Shown here: one piece after another, positions 27,468 through 35,706 of the stretch
How positions within the stretch are numbered: position 1 is the first letter of the stretch
Layout: every line of letters begins with the position of its first letter
Source of the DNA: Mesorhizobium sp. NBSH29
GTDB lineage: Bacteria > Pseudomonadota > Alphaproteobacteria > Rhizobiales > Rhizobiaceae
Length of the DNA: 64,000 bases
Assembly (NCBI RefSeq): GCF_015500055.1
Contig: NZ_CP045495.1
Coordinates: 62,001-126,000 of the forward strand
Direction of reading: 5' to 3'
The notes under the pieces: generated by a model
Database searches by the model: none
Told to the model about the DNA's origin: nothing
Seen by the model: the letters and a program-made list of their open reading frames with translations, nothing else
Program-made: the position numbers and the translations under genes

Positions 27468-28496
27468 CTATTCCGCGAGTGGGGCCGAACCATTGGATGC
27501 CGAAGCGACGCGTCCTATGCTCTCCGGCGTCAGCCAGTCCTGCTCTACGAGGTCGCGGAGCTTATAGGCACGATCCAGCGCCTGCCTGCTGGCCGCGAGC
27601 CAGTCGGCGGAGGGGGCGTGTTCCGCCAACTGGGTGTGATCGGCCATCTGAAGGCAAAATTCTGCTCGCTCGTTGAGGAACCGCACCGCGGCGCGCATGA
27701 CTTTTTCCATTTCCTCAAACTGCGCCCCGGCCATGACCTCGGCGGTATAGCTATGCCCGATGTGACAGCCGAATTTGATGATCGATCCGACCTCGAATTT
27801 TTTCAGCGCGCCGCCACATTCGGGGCAGGTGACCGTCAAGGGCCGTGCGAATGTTCTGGCCTCGGTCAATTCGGGACTTTGCCCGGAAGCCGGTTGAAAA
27901 GAGGATATTGGCATGGCTCGATCCTTTCCGTCCTTTCCGTTGACCAGTTCTATCAGCAATTTCGGCATTTCCGCGAGCGGCGGGCAGTAATCGAGCGCGA
28001 CGTGCGCGGCCGCGCTTTTCGGCATGTCCGGATATGCGGCGTCGTCGGGAGCTTGGGCAATCGCGATGCCGCCGCGCCGCTTGATTTCAAGCAGGCCGAG
28101 CGTGCCGTCGTTCAGATTGCCAGTCAGGATCACGCCCACCGCGTCGGCGCCATAGTGTTCGGCTACGCTGCGGAACAGCGGGTCGATGGCCGGCCGCGCG
28201 CAGTTTTCCTTGGGACCACGCAACAGGCGCAGCCGCCCGTCGGCGACGATCATATGGCGATCCGGCGGAGCCACATAGATGCGGCCAGGATGGATTGTTT
28301 CGCCATCTTCGGTATGATTTGCGAGAAGCGGTCCGGCGGCGTTCAAAAGTTTCGGCAATTCGCTTCGATGGGCGCCGATATGCAGCACCACCAGAACAGG
28401 GGCGGGAAACGTATCCGGCAGCGCCGCGGCGAGAAAGCGCAACGCACCTACTCCGCCTGCGGATGCGCCGATGACGATGATTGAGGAAGATGCCAT
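27468..28496 (-). CDS. CheB-type protein-glutamate methylesterase with zinc-ribbon-like tail
   Basis: This 342-aa protein lacks a receiver domain. The N-terminal CheB domain has IVIGASAGGVGALRF (catalytic Ser12), VVLHIGAHR (His) and GVILTGNLNDGTLGL (Asp). The tail has TCPECGGAL and FGCHIGHSYTAE, a possible metal-binding pair as found in stand-alone chemotaxis methylesterases, then a helical region. I chose the ATG at 28496 (MASSSIIVIG). It converges on the kinase-regulator operon with a 43-bp gap and may form a regulatory unit with it. Confidence 0.88.
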   Translation of the reverse strand: MASSSIIVIGASAGGVGALRFLAAALPDTFPAPVLVVLHIGAHRSELPKLLNAAGPLLANHTEDGETIHPGRIYVAPPDRHMIVADGRLRLLRGPKENCARPAIDPLFRSVAEHYGADAVGVILTGNLNDGTLGLLEIKRRGGIAIAQAPDDAAYPDMPKSAAAHVALDYCPPLAEMPKLLIELVNGKDGKDRAMPISSFQPASGQSPELTEARTFARPLTVTCPECGGALKKFEVGSIIKFGCHIGHSYTAEVMAGAQFEEMEKVMRAAVRFLNERAEFCLQMADHTQLAEHAPSADWLAASRQALDRAYKLRDLVEQDWLTPESIGRVASASNGSAPLAE

Positions 28497-28685
28497 GAGA
28501 GCCTTCGGGGCTGGCCGGATCGGAATCAAAGGTCAACGCATTCGACCTGGAAAAGTTCGAGAGGACAGCGCACGGCCGCATAGAGCAAGAGCGCTATGAG
28601 AATTAGCCCAAGGCTGCCACCCCCGCTACCCAGGCAACGATCATCTTCGATTTCGTCTTTCTTTGGGCCAAACGCGGCTCCATCC

Positions 28686-28710
28686 GATGGCGCACGGCGA
28701 CAGTAGTGAC
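28686..28710 (+). repeat. 25-bp direct repeat, copy 1
   Basis: It begins GATGGCGCACGGCGACAG, is 25 bases long and is identical at 30691-30715. The pair brackets a 2-kb stretch holding IS256 and serine-recombinase fragments plus the diguanylate cyclase gene. The surrounding gap 28497-28810 contains no convincing gene. Confidence 0.7.
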
Positions 28711-28810
28711 GGTGCCGTCGCGGGAGTGGTTGGAATTGAAGTTGGCGTAGTCTCCGGGGTGTTCGACCTCGAATCATCCGGCGTTGAAGCGCCGGACAAG
28801 AGACCACGCC

Positions 28811-29182
28811 ATGAAGAACGATATCAGGAAGTCCTGTTCAGCAAAGTCGGGAGCTAAAACGCCCCCCTATCTTTTTGACGACTGGTTCGACCCGATCGAA
28901 GCAGGCCTGCGCGAGCGGGTGCGCGGCTTCATCGAGACGTTGCTCGAGACAGAGTTGGACGAGGTGCTTGCCCGTCCCCGTTATGGCCGACGGCCGACCG
29001 AAGCCGAACAGGGATGACAGCGCCGGCATTGCAGGTTACCGCCACGGCAGCCGGACGCGCCGGCTGACGGGGTCACTCGGCATGACCGAGATTGCGGTGC
29101 CGCGGGCGCGCCTTGAGGCTGGCGATGGCAAGACGGTGGAATGGAAGAGCAAGGTCCTGCGCGCCTATCAACGCGCACGATA
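28811..29182 (+). pseudogene. IS256-family transposase fragment (N-terminal part)
   Basis: The first piece has LFDDWFDPIEAGLRERVRGF and ELDEVLARPRYGRRPTEAEQ. A frameshift near 29012 is followed by GIAGYRHGSRTRRLTGSLG and EIAVPRARLEAGDGKTVEWK. This is the N-terminal third of an IS256-type transposase, and the catalytic core is missing. About 200 bp of unremarkable sequence follow to 29390. Confidence 0.75.
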
Positions 29183-29390
29183 ACAGTCGGCAAATCTAAG
29201 CATTTTGGTTGCGGCTCATGCCGAGTGATGGCTCGCTTCACGAGCTTTTGGCCCATTAGGCCAATCTCATGACCTCCCACCCAACCCCCATTTGGGGGCC
29301 GCTGGCACGCTGGCCGCGGCTTTATCGTCAAATGAGCAGCTTCTATTCCTCACAGATAAGCTGACGGTGACAAACCGCTAATTTTGCGCG

Positions 29391-29575
29391 CCGACCCAGC
29401 AGTTCACCACCACGACCTCGATGGGACGGCTGACCCTCAATGTCCTCCTGTCGTTTGCCCAGTTCGAACGCGAGGTCACGACAGAGCGCATTCGCGACAA
29501 GATTGCTGCATCGAAGCGCAAACGTATCTGGATGGGCGGCACCGTATTGCTCGGCTACCAGTGTTCCCCGGCTAT
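29391..29575 (+). pseudogene. Serine recombinase (resolvase/invertase) fragment
   Basis: A frame without a proper start encodes MGRLTLNVLLSFAQFEREVT and TERIRDKIAASKRKRIWMGG. This is the conserved end of the catalytic domain of large serine recombinases, including the long E-helix. The catalytic Ser region and the C-terminal DNA-binding part are absent. Confidence 0.75.
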
Positions 29576-29709
29576 GCGAACAGCCTGCCTAACAAGCGCG
29601 TTAATGTGGTCTTCACAGGTTGGCCACATGGTCGAGTGTATCGTCGGCAGGGCCATCGCCTTTCCACGATATGAAAACACAGGGACAGTGAGCCGTCGAG
29701 GATAAGATT

Positions 29710-30654
29710 GTGACACCGATACTCGAATCGAAGGGCTTCGCGGCCGCCGTCATAGACGCGCTCGCATCGCATCTCTGCGTCGTAGATCGGGAAGGTGTCA
29801 TTATCGCCGTCAACCACGCCTGGCTGAATTTCAAACGGGAAAATGCAACCGCGCCTGTGCAATCCGATATCGGCACCCACTACCTGAGGATTTGCCGAAG
29901 CGCCACTGGTCCTGGTTCCGAGGAGGGCGAACCTTTTGCGATCGGGGTCCGGGCTGTCCTCACTAGGAAGACCGCGCTTTTTCAGATGGAATATCCCTGT
30001 CATTCCCCGACGCAGAACCGATGGTTTTTGGGCCGGGTGACGCCGCTCAAGGCAGAGCAAGGGGGCGCCGTAATTTCCCACCTGAATATCACCGACCGAA
30101 AGCTCGTGGAGCTAGAACTGGCCCGCCTGGCGGCGACCGATCCGCTGACAGGGTTGCCAAATCGACGGTTCTTTCAGCAGACAGCAAACCTTGAACTGGA
30201 GCGGGTGCGTCGCTTTAGCGGTTCGACTTCCGTTATCATGCTGGATGTGGACCACTTCAAGTCAGTAAACGATACTTACGGTCATGCCTTGGGCGACGAA
30301 GCCCTTCGGTGTATGACCCGAATATGCAACGGGTTACTACGTCAGATGGACGTATTCGCACGCCACGGCGGGGAAGAATTCGTCATCCTGCTGCCGGGAA
30401 CGGAAGATGCGGGAGCATGCAGCGTTGCCGAAAAACTGCGCAGCGCGATCGCCCATATGCCCATAAGTGATGGGCAGAACCACATCAAATTGACAGCCAG
30501 CTTCGGGGTGACTCAGCTCCGACCGGCCGACCAGAATATCGAGGCGGCGCTCGCCCGCGCTGACACTGCTCTCTATGCAGCGAAGCACTCTGGAAGGAAC
30601 TGCGTCAAGAGTTTTGCGGTGCTGGAACGCGAGGGGGGCAAGCTGAGCGCCTGA
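29710..30654 (+). CDS. PAS-GGDEF diguanylate cyclase
   Basis: This 314-aa enzyme is predicted to make cyclic di-GMP. A PAS-like sensor covers about residues 10-130 and includes the motif EYPCHS (Cys97). The GGDEF domain follows: LTGLPNRRFF, LDVDHFKSVNDTYGH and active-site GGEEF at 220-224. RQMD at 211-214 lies five residues before it and forms an inhibitory I-site, so product feedback is expected. The start is a GTG at 29710. The sensor closely resembles that of the GGDEF-EAL protein at 32895-34658, so the two probably sense a similar cue. Confidence 0.9.
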   Translation: MTPILESKGFAAAVIDALASHLCVVDREGVIIAVNHAWLNFKRENATAPVQSDIGTHYLRICRSATGPGSEEGEPFAIGVRAVLTRKTALFQMEYPCHSPTQNRWFLGRVTPLKAEQGGAVISHLNITDRKLVELELARLAATDPLTGLPNRRFFQQTANLELERVRRFSGSTSVIMLDVDHFKSVNDTYGHALGDEALRCMTRICNGLLRQMDVFARHGGEEFVILLPGTEDAGACSVAEKLRSAIAHMPISDGQNHIKLTASFGVTQLRPADQNIEAALARADTALYAAKHSGRNCVKSFAVLEREGGKLSA

Positions 30655-30690
30655 TGATCCCGAGCCCATTCCCCATGCGGATCACAGGAA

Positions 30691-30715
30691 GATGGCGCAC
30701 GGCGACAGTAGTGAC
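30691..30715 (+). repeat. 25-bp direct repeat, copy 2
   Basis: It is identical to 28686-28710. The rest of 30655-31042 holds no gene I can support; part of it is probably the flank of the IS110 fragment that follows. Confidence 0.7.
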
Positions 30716-31042
30716 ATAAACTGGAACAGAAGGTTGACCCCGGGGGTTTTAGAGTCCTCTCTGATTGGGGTCGTTGAGGTCAAGGTGCTCCTGCACTTTT
30801 TCCTGGACCGTTCCGCAGGTCACTCGCTTCTCTTCGCGGTCGGCGCCTTGGGCGCCGCATGATGGGGTCAGGAGAGAGAGGCGTCTCAATCTGTTTCACG
30901 ACCCTTGCCGTGGTTTTGGTTGGCAGGCTCGGGACTCTCAACGAGATCGCCTCGCCCGTCGTCCCCACGAAACGATCCGGGCATCGCCCTTTCGGGCAAA
31001 AACTCGGTTCTTGTTCCTTGCTCCTTTGCCCGTTAGCCCGGT

Positions 31043-31437
31043 TCACGCCGCCGCAGCGGCAGGCTCCTTTCCAAAGCGGAATTCGGTGGCGTCGACCCAC
31101 ATGCGGTGCAGGATGACCGCCAGCTTGCGAGCCACCGCCACGCGCGCCCGCGCCATGCCGCGGCGTCGGGCGATGTTCATGCCCCAGGCGCGCAAGCTCG
31201 ACCATTTCTTCGAGCGCACGAGCAGCGAATGCGCGGCCTCATAGGGAGCGGTGCCGGCGAGTTCGTCGCCGCAGCGGCTGACCTTGCCCTGGATGTCGGT
31301 CTCGCCGGACTGGTAGCGCGCCGGCGTCAGCCCCAGATGTGCGCCCACCGCCCGCGACGAGCCGAACCGCTCCGGCCGGTCGATCGCGGCGCGGAACGTA
31401 AGCGCCGTGATCGGCCCGACGCCGCCGGTCCGAAGAG
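31043..31437 (-). pseudogene. IS110-family transposase, C-terminal part
   Basis: The minus strand reads [20 protein letters not shown], then [20 protein letters not shown] and [15 protein letters not shown]. This is the C-terminal (transposase_20) domain of an IS110 element. The N-terminal part of what appears to be the same element lies in the opposite orientation at 31729-31965, with IS5 sequence in between. Confidence 0.85.
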
Positions 31438-31608
31438 CAAAAGGGCTGCCATGTCCTGCCGCGGCGCTGGGTCGTTGAGCGGACCTTCGGCTGGATGATG
31501 CGCTGGCGCCGCCTGGTGCGCGACTACGAGCAACGCATCGACGTCTCGACCGCAATGATCCACATCGCAATGGGCGGTGTGCCCATTCGACGAAACGCTC
31601 ATCCATGA
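31438..31608 (+). pseudogene. IS5-family transposase, C-terminal part
   Basis: The plus strand reads [20 protein letters not shown], then [20 protein letters not shown], and stops at 31608. TTTCCAAACAG just after the stop (about 31608-31620) resembles the terminal repeat seen at the other IS5 part near 32450. It starts exactly where the IS110 C-terminal part ends. Confidence 0.8.
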
Positions 31609-31728
31609 CTTTCCAAACAGATGGGGTGACTGGGGTTTCTGCCGAGCCCGGATAAGGGCGGCTGCAACTGTCGTGATGTGAGAACGTGGTCGATGTCGAT
31701 TCGCCACAAGCATCGGGAAGGAGCAGCC

Positions 31729-31965
31729 ATGAAGTACTTTGCCGGACTGGACGTGTTTTTGGAAGAGACCGCGATCTGCATCGTCGACGAGAGCGGGCGG
31801 ATCGTCAAGGAAACGCGCGCTGCGAGCGAGCCGGATACGCTGAGCGAAGCATTGCGCAAAGTCGGGCTGCCGCTGGGACGAGTCGGCCTGGAAGCCTGCT
31901 CGCTGACGGCTTGGCTGCACGACGAGTTGCGCGCCGAAGCTAGCCGGCTATCTGCATCGAGACGC
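31729..31965 (+). pseudogene. IS110-family transposase, N-terminal part
   Basis: The plus strand reads [20 protein letters not shown] with [20 protein letters not shown] and RVGLEACSLTAWLHDELRAE. This is the DEDD-domain N-terminus of an IS110 transposase. A one-base loss near 31938 shifts the last residues. It ends where an IS5 fragment begins on the other strand. The middle of the IS110 gene is missing. Confidence 0.85.
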
Positions 31966-32403
31966 GTTAGGCTTGCGGCCGACGATCTTCTTGTTGGCGT
32001 CATAACCCCTTGTTTCGGCTTGCAGAGCCTTGTCCGTCTGGCTGTCGATCACCGCCGCCGTCGGGCTGGCTTCGCGGCCCTGCTGCTCCCGGTCGAGCAT
32101 CAGTTCGACATCATGGATGGTCTGGAACAGGAAGCGGCGCGTCAGTTCGCGGAACCAGCCATAAACCGTCCGCCAATGGCCAAAGTGGATCGGCAGCATC
32201 CGCCAGCCGCAGCCCGAACGCACCATATAGCGCACCGCGTTGATGACCTCGCGGAAATCGACCTCGCGCGGCCGGCCAAGCGTTCCTGGCTCCGGCATCA
32301 GCGGCGCGATCCGCGACCATTCCTCGTCCGTCAAATCCGGCGGATACCGCTTGGTCTTCCGGGCGATCTTGGCCATCCGGCCTCGGGTCTCATCTGTCCA
32401 CAT
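31966..32403 (-). pseudogene. IS5-family transposase, N-terminal part
   Basis: The minus strand reads YPPDLTDEEWSRIAPLMPEP, then GWRMLPIHFGHWRTVYGWFR and KALQAETRGYDANKKIVGRK, where it stops at the junction with IS110. It has the insertion-element N-terminal domain and the first catalytic Asp region (AAVIDSQT). A terminal-repeat-like TTTCCAAACAGTCT lies at about 32452-32466. Confidence 0.85.
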
Positions 32404-32589
32404 CCAAAGTGTGAATCACATTCAACCCTCAAACGAAACCCCTCCGACCCAGTTTCCAAACAGTCTCATAGGCGAGCGACGGATAAAGCGGACGACCAAT
32501 CGATCCGATTTACCGCCACAGAAAGTGCGCGTATGTTACTTTAGGTGCGGTGTCAACCAACTGTTGACCAATTGCGCTGGGGAGTAATC

Positions 32590-32955
32590 ATGACGGAGCG
32601 TTCAGCTGTTATCCAGACACAAAGCGGCAGCGCCGACGTCGGTTGGTCAACGCTTGACGGAGTTGTGGTCAATATTACCCAGACAGGTCCCCCGCCTCTT
32701 ATTTCCGCGCAGATGCATCTTTCTGTGGATCAAGCGTGCCAGCTAACTTCAGTGCTGCTGGCAGCGTGCCGAACCGCTGGATCGGAATTGAAAAAGCTTG
32801 AACCCGATTCCTCGGATGAACTTCTGGCCTTGGCAGAACGGCTCCGTTCCGATCAGAAAAATTTGACTCCTACTGACCTGCGCGTAGCCGCCGGCTATCT
32901 CGAACTGCTCCTTAAATTTGGCGCGGGCAATGCACTTGGGGCTCGCGAGGGATAA
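32590..32955 (+). CDS. Unknown small protein (121 aa)
   Basis: I do not recognise this gene. The ATG at 32590 is preceded by GGGGAG at a good distance. The product is acidic, without a signal peptide or membrane segment. It has a beta-rich first half (DVGWSTLDGVVVNITQTG) and a helical second half. Its 3' end overlaps the convergent GGDEF-EAL gene by 61 bp. Confidence 0.6.
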   Translation: MTERSAVIQTQSGSADVGWSTLDGVVVNITQTGPPPLISAQMHLSVDQACQLTSVLLAACRTAGSELKKLEPDSSDELLALAERLRSDQKNLTPTDLRVAAGYLELLLKFGAGNALGAREG

Positions 32956-34658
32956 GTCCACTTCTTTATGATGTCTGGGATCGCGGAGGCGGGCTGAGGC
33001 CTGCCGAACAGATACCCCTGGCCGTGGTCGCATCCGAGGGCCGCGACAATACCCTCGATTTCCACATCTTCGATGCCTTCGGCAACCACGCTCAGCCCAA
33101 GTTCGTGAGCAAGATGGGTAATCGAGCGCACTACACTGCGAGCACGACGGCTGCTATTCAGTTGTTTGACAAACGACATGTCAATCTTGATCTCGTCCAG
33201 CGGAAATTGAGAAAGGTGCGACAATGACGCATAACCGGTACCAAAATCATCCAGTGATATTTTGAACCCGGCATCTCGCAAGCGAGTTAGAATGGTTTCA
33301 AAATCATTGTTGCTGTCCCCGAGAACAACGTCTTCTGTTATTTCGAGTTTCAGTTGTTCAGCGTTGACCGAGTTCGCCAAAGTCTCACGGCACAGAAAAT
33401 CCACAAAATTGGGATTTCGAAGTTGGCCTGTGGTCAGGTTGACGCTTATACGGATTTCCGGCCAGTCCGAAAGATGCTGGATGACTTGAAGAAGCACAAC
33501 CTGTGAGAGCGCCTCCCCCATGCCCCAGTCTTTCAGGAGCGGAAGGAAGTGCGCCGGGGTGAGCAGACCGAGGTCCGGGTGCTGCCATCGGATCAGGGCT
33601 TCGAACCCCAACAAGGACTTGTCTTTCAGGCTCACGATTGGCTGAAAGTAGGTCTCGAACTCGTTGCGAACGATGCCCGAGCGACCCTGGTTGAACAACT
33701 TCTTGCGCTGCTGCGCTGCGTCGCGCAGATTGTCCGTGTAGAATACGTATCGGTTTCGGCCGCCATTTTTTGCCCGGTATAGAGCCAGGTCAGCGGCCTT
33801 GAGCAGTGATGCGGGCGCAACCGCGTCGGTGGGATAGAAGGCGATTCCAACCGACGCGGCGGAATGCACCTGTTCGCCGTCAATCGGGTAAGGCTGGTCA
33901 AGAAGGCCAAGAAGTTCCTCCGCAAGCGGAACGACGCTCCAAGGCTGTTCGACCGCAAGGAGCAAAGCGAATTCGTCGCCTCCCATTCGAGCAGCGATGG
34001 TCGAGGGATTCCGCGAGGTCAAACTCGATAAGCGTTCCGCCACCTGCTTGATCACGAGATCGCCAATATCGTGACCAGAGGTGTCGTTGATTTCCTTGAA
34101 GTTGTCCAAGTCCAGTAGCAACAGCGCTACCGTGCATCCCGTCTTGTGTTCCGCGAATGCCTTGCTGATATGATCAATCATGGATCGGCGGTTTCTCAGG
34201 CCGGTAAGCTCGTCAGTCTCGGCGAACCCCTTCAGCTGCATTTCGAGCAGCTTTTTTTCTGTTATTTCCTGATGTGAGACGACGGCTCCCAGAGATTGTT
34301 TGCCCTGACTATTATCGGAGCCGAATCGAAGCGGCGTTGCCCGGGTCAAGAACCAGCGTTGTTCGGTATGCGAATGACAAGGATACTCGGCCTCGAACCG
34401 TTGACGCTTTCCATCCAGCACCTGCCGAATTGCTGTTGCAATTCGATGAGCCGCTTCAGAATCGTCGCCACCCGCCTTCCTGCAAATCTCCAGGTAGTTT
34501 ACGCCGATGTACGAACCGATGCCGCCGTTGCGGGACGAGAATTGTTTCCAAGCGGCGTTTTCGGCCCGAACGATTCCGTCATGATCGATGACACAAATGC
34601 TCGCCGTCAGCGCGTCAACTACGGACAGCGCCACTTGGTCCTCGGATAGCCAGTTCAT
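32895..34658 (-). CDS. PAS-GGDEF-EAL cyclic di-GMP turnover protein
   Basis: This 587-aa protein has both synthetic and degradative c-di-GMP domains. A PAS-like sensor lies at about residues 10-135, again with EYPCHS (Cys94). The GGDEF motif is intact at 226-230. The EAL domain carries FEALIRWQHPD (EAL at 353-355), NLTTGQL, EITEDV and DDFGTGYASLSHL, so phosphodiesterase activity is plausible. The start is the ATG at 34658 (MNWLSEDQVAL), with GGAGG about 10 nt upstream. The sensor is paralogous to that at 29710-30654. Confidence 0.92.
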   Translation of the reverse strand: MNWLSEDQVALSVVDALTASICVIDHDGIVRAENAAWKQFSSRNGGIGSYIGVNYLEICRKAGGDDSEAAHRIATAIRQVLDGKRQRFEAEYPCHSHTEQRWFLTRATPLRFGSDNSQGKQSLGAVVSHQEITEKKLLEMQLKGFAETDELTGLRNRRSMIDHISKAFAEHKTGCTVALLLLDLDNFKEINDTSGHDIGDLVIKQVAERLSSLTSRNPSTIAARMGGDEFALLLAVEQPWSVVPLAEELLGLLDQPYPIDGEQVHSAASVGIAFYPTDAVAPASLLKAADLALYRAKNGGRNRYVFYTDNLRDAAQQRKKLFNQGRSGIVRNEFETYFQPIVSLKDKSLLGFEALIRWQHPDLGLLTPAHFLPLLKDWGMGEALSQVVLLQVIQHLSDWPEIRISVNLTTGQLRNPNFVDFLCRETLANSVNAEQLKLEITEDVVLGDSNNDFETILTRLRDAGFKISLDDFGTGYASLSHLSQFPLDEIKIDMSFVKQLNSSRRARSVVRSITHLAHELGLSVVAEGIEDVEIEGIVAALGCDHGQGYLFGRPQPASAIPDIIKKWTYPSRAPSALPAPNLRSSSR

Positions 34659-34812
34659 CCTTTTGCCACCTCCCCATATGGGTTGAGCGGCATCGAAGCG
34701 CACTGAAGCTTAAGATAGCTTGAAGATCGAATTCTTCGCGCCAGTTCGGCCGTCGCTTCGGCACCAGCAAACGCACATGCCGCTCACGTTTGAAGAAAAT
34801 CATAAAACCACC

Positions 34813-34837
34813 GGAACCATTCCTCCGCGACAACGCT
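34813..34837 (+). promoter_or_regulatory. EcfG-type stress promoter candidate
   Basis: GGAAC, 16 bp, then CGCT resembles the GGAAC-N16/17-CGTT promoter read by the EcfG general stress sigma factor of alphaproteobacteria. It lies about 170 bp upstream of the first ferritin-like gene. The -10 element has one mismatch, so this is a suggestion. Confidence 0.35.
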
Positions 34838-35008
34838 CTAGTAATATCTGAATTTATACGCTTCCGATCCAGCATAATTGTGACCAGAATTCAAACGACT
34901 CACAAATAATTGAGTAAATTGAATAACTTACGAAACTTTGCGCGGAGGCTTTCGTTGCTACTCCCATGCGGAAATGATTTCGCATCAAATCCCAAAATGG
35001 AGAGTTCT

Positions 35009-35695
35009 ATGCAACACAATCAGACAGAGTCTCGTGCTGGACCTTTGTCCGCACAGAAATCCAGGAGGACCGTCCTCCAATGGACCGGCGGAGTCGTCGC
35101 CACGCTTGCCATATTCGGCGGCAGCCTTCCGAACTTCGGCATCACGCCGGCGTTGGCGGCTGATCTAGGCGAAGGCGATATCGGCATATTGAACTATGCC
35201 TACGCCTTGGAGCAGCTTGAAGCAGCTTTCTACACCAAGGTGATCGAAAGCCCCTACGGGGAGATGAGCGGTGACGAGAAGGCAATCCTCACTGACATCC
35301 GCGATCATGAAGTCGCGCATCGTGATTTCCTGAAAGGCGCGCTCGCCGACAAGGCAATCCCTGATCTCGAAGTGGACTTTTCCAAGGTCGATTTTGCCAG
35401 CCGTGAAAGCGTCCTGACTACAGCCAAGACGTTCGAAGACCTCGGCGTTGCCGCCTATAATGGCGCGGGGAAATTGCTCGAGAAGGGCGACTACCTTGTC
35501 GCCGCAGGTCGTATAGTATCGGTCGAAGCGCGACATGCGGCTACGATCCGCGATCTGCTACAACCTGGCAGCGTTGCATTCGCGGGCCCTGACGTGGTCG
35601 ACAAGAACGGCCTCGACGGAGCGTTGGAGCCTGCGAAGGTTCTCGCCGCCGCTGATCCGTTCATCAAAACCGAAGTCACGGCAAAGAGCCTCTAG
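35009..35695 (+). CDS. Tat-exported ferritin-like protein 1
   Basis: This 228-aa protein belongs to the Ferritin_2-type group of exported four-helix proteins. I chose the ATG at 35009 because GGAG lies 6 bases upstream. The N-terminus has a twin-arginine signal (SRRTVLQWTGGVVATLAIFGG). Helical metal-ligand candidates include YALEQLEAAFY, DHEVAHRDFL and SVEARHAATIRDLL, giving Glu and His-rich pairs typical of the fold. The function of the family is unproven. It forms an operon with the next gene, 11 bp away. Confidence 0.85.
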   Translation: MQHNQTESRAGPLSAQKSRRTVLQWTGGVVATLAIFGGSLPNFGITPALAADLGEGDIGILNYAYALEQLEAAFYTKVIESPYGEMSGDEKAILTDIRDHEVAHRDFLKGALADKAIPDLEVDFSKVDFASRESVLTTAKTFEDLGVAAYNGAGKLLEKGDYLVAAGRIVSVEARHAATIRDLLQPGSVAFAGPDVVDKNGLDGALEPAKVLAAADPFIKTEVTAKSL

Positions 35696-35706
35696 GAGGA
35701 ATGATC

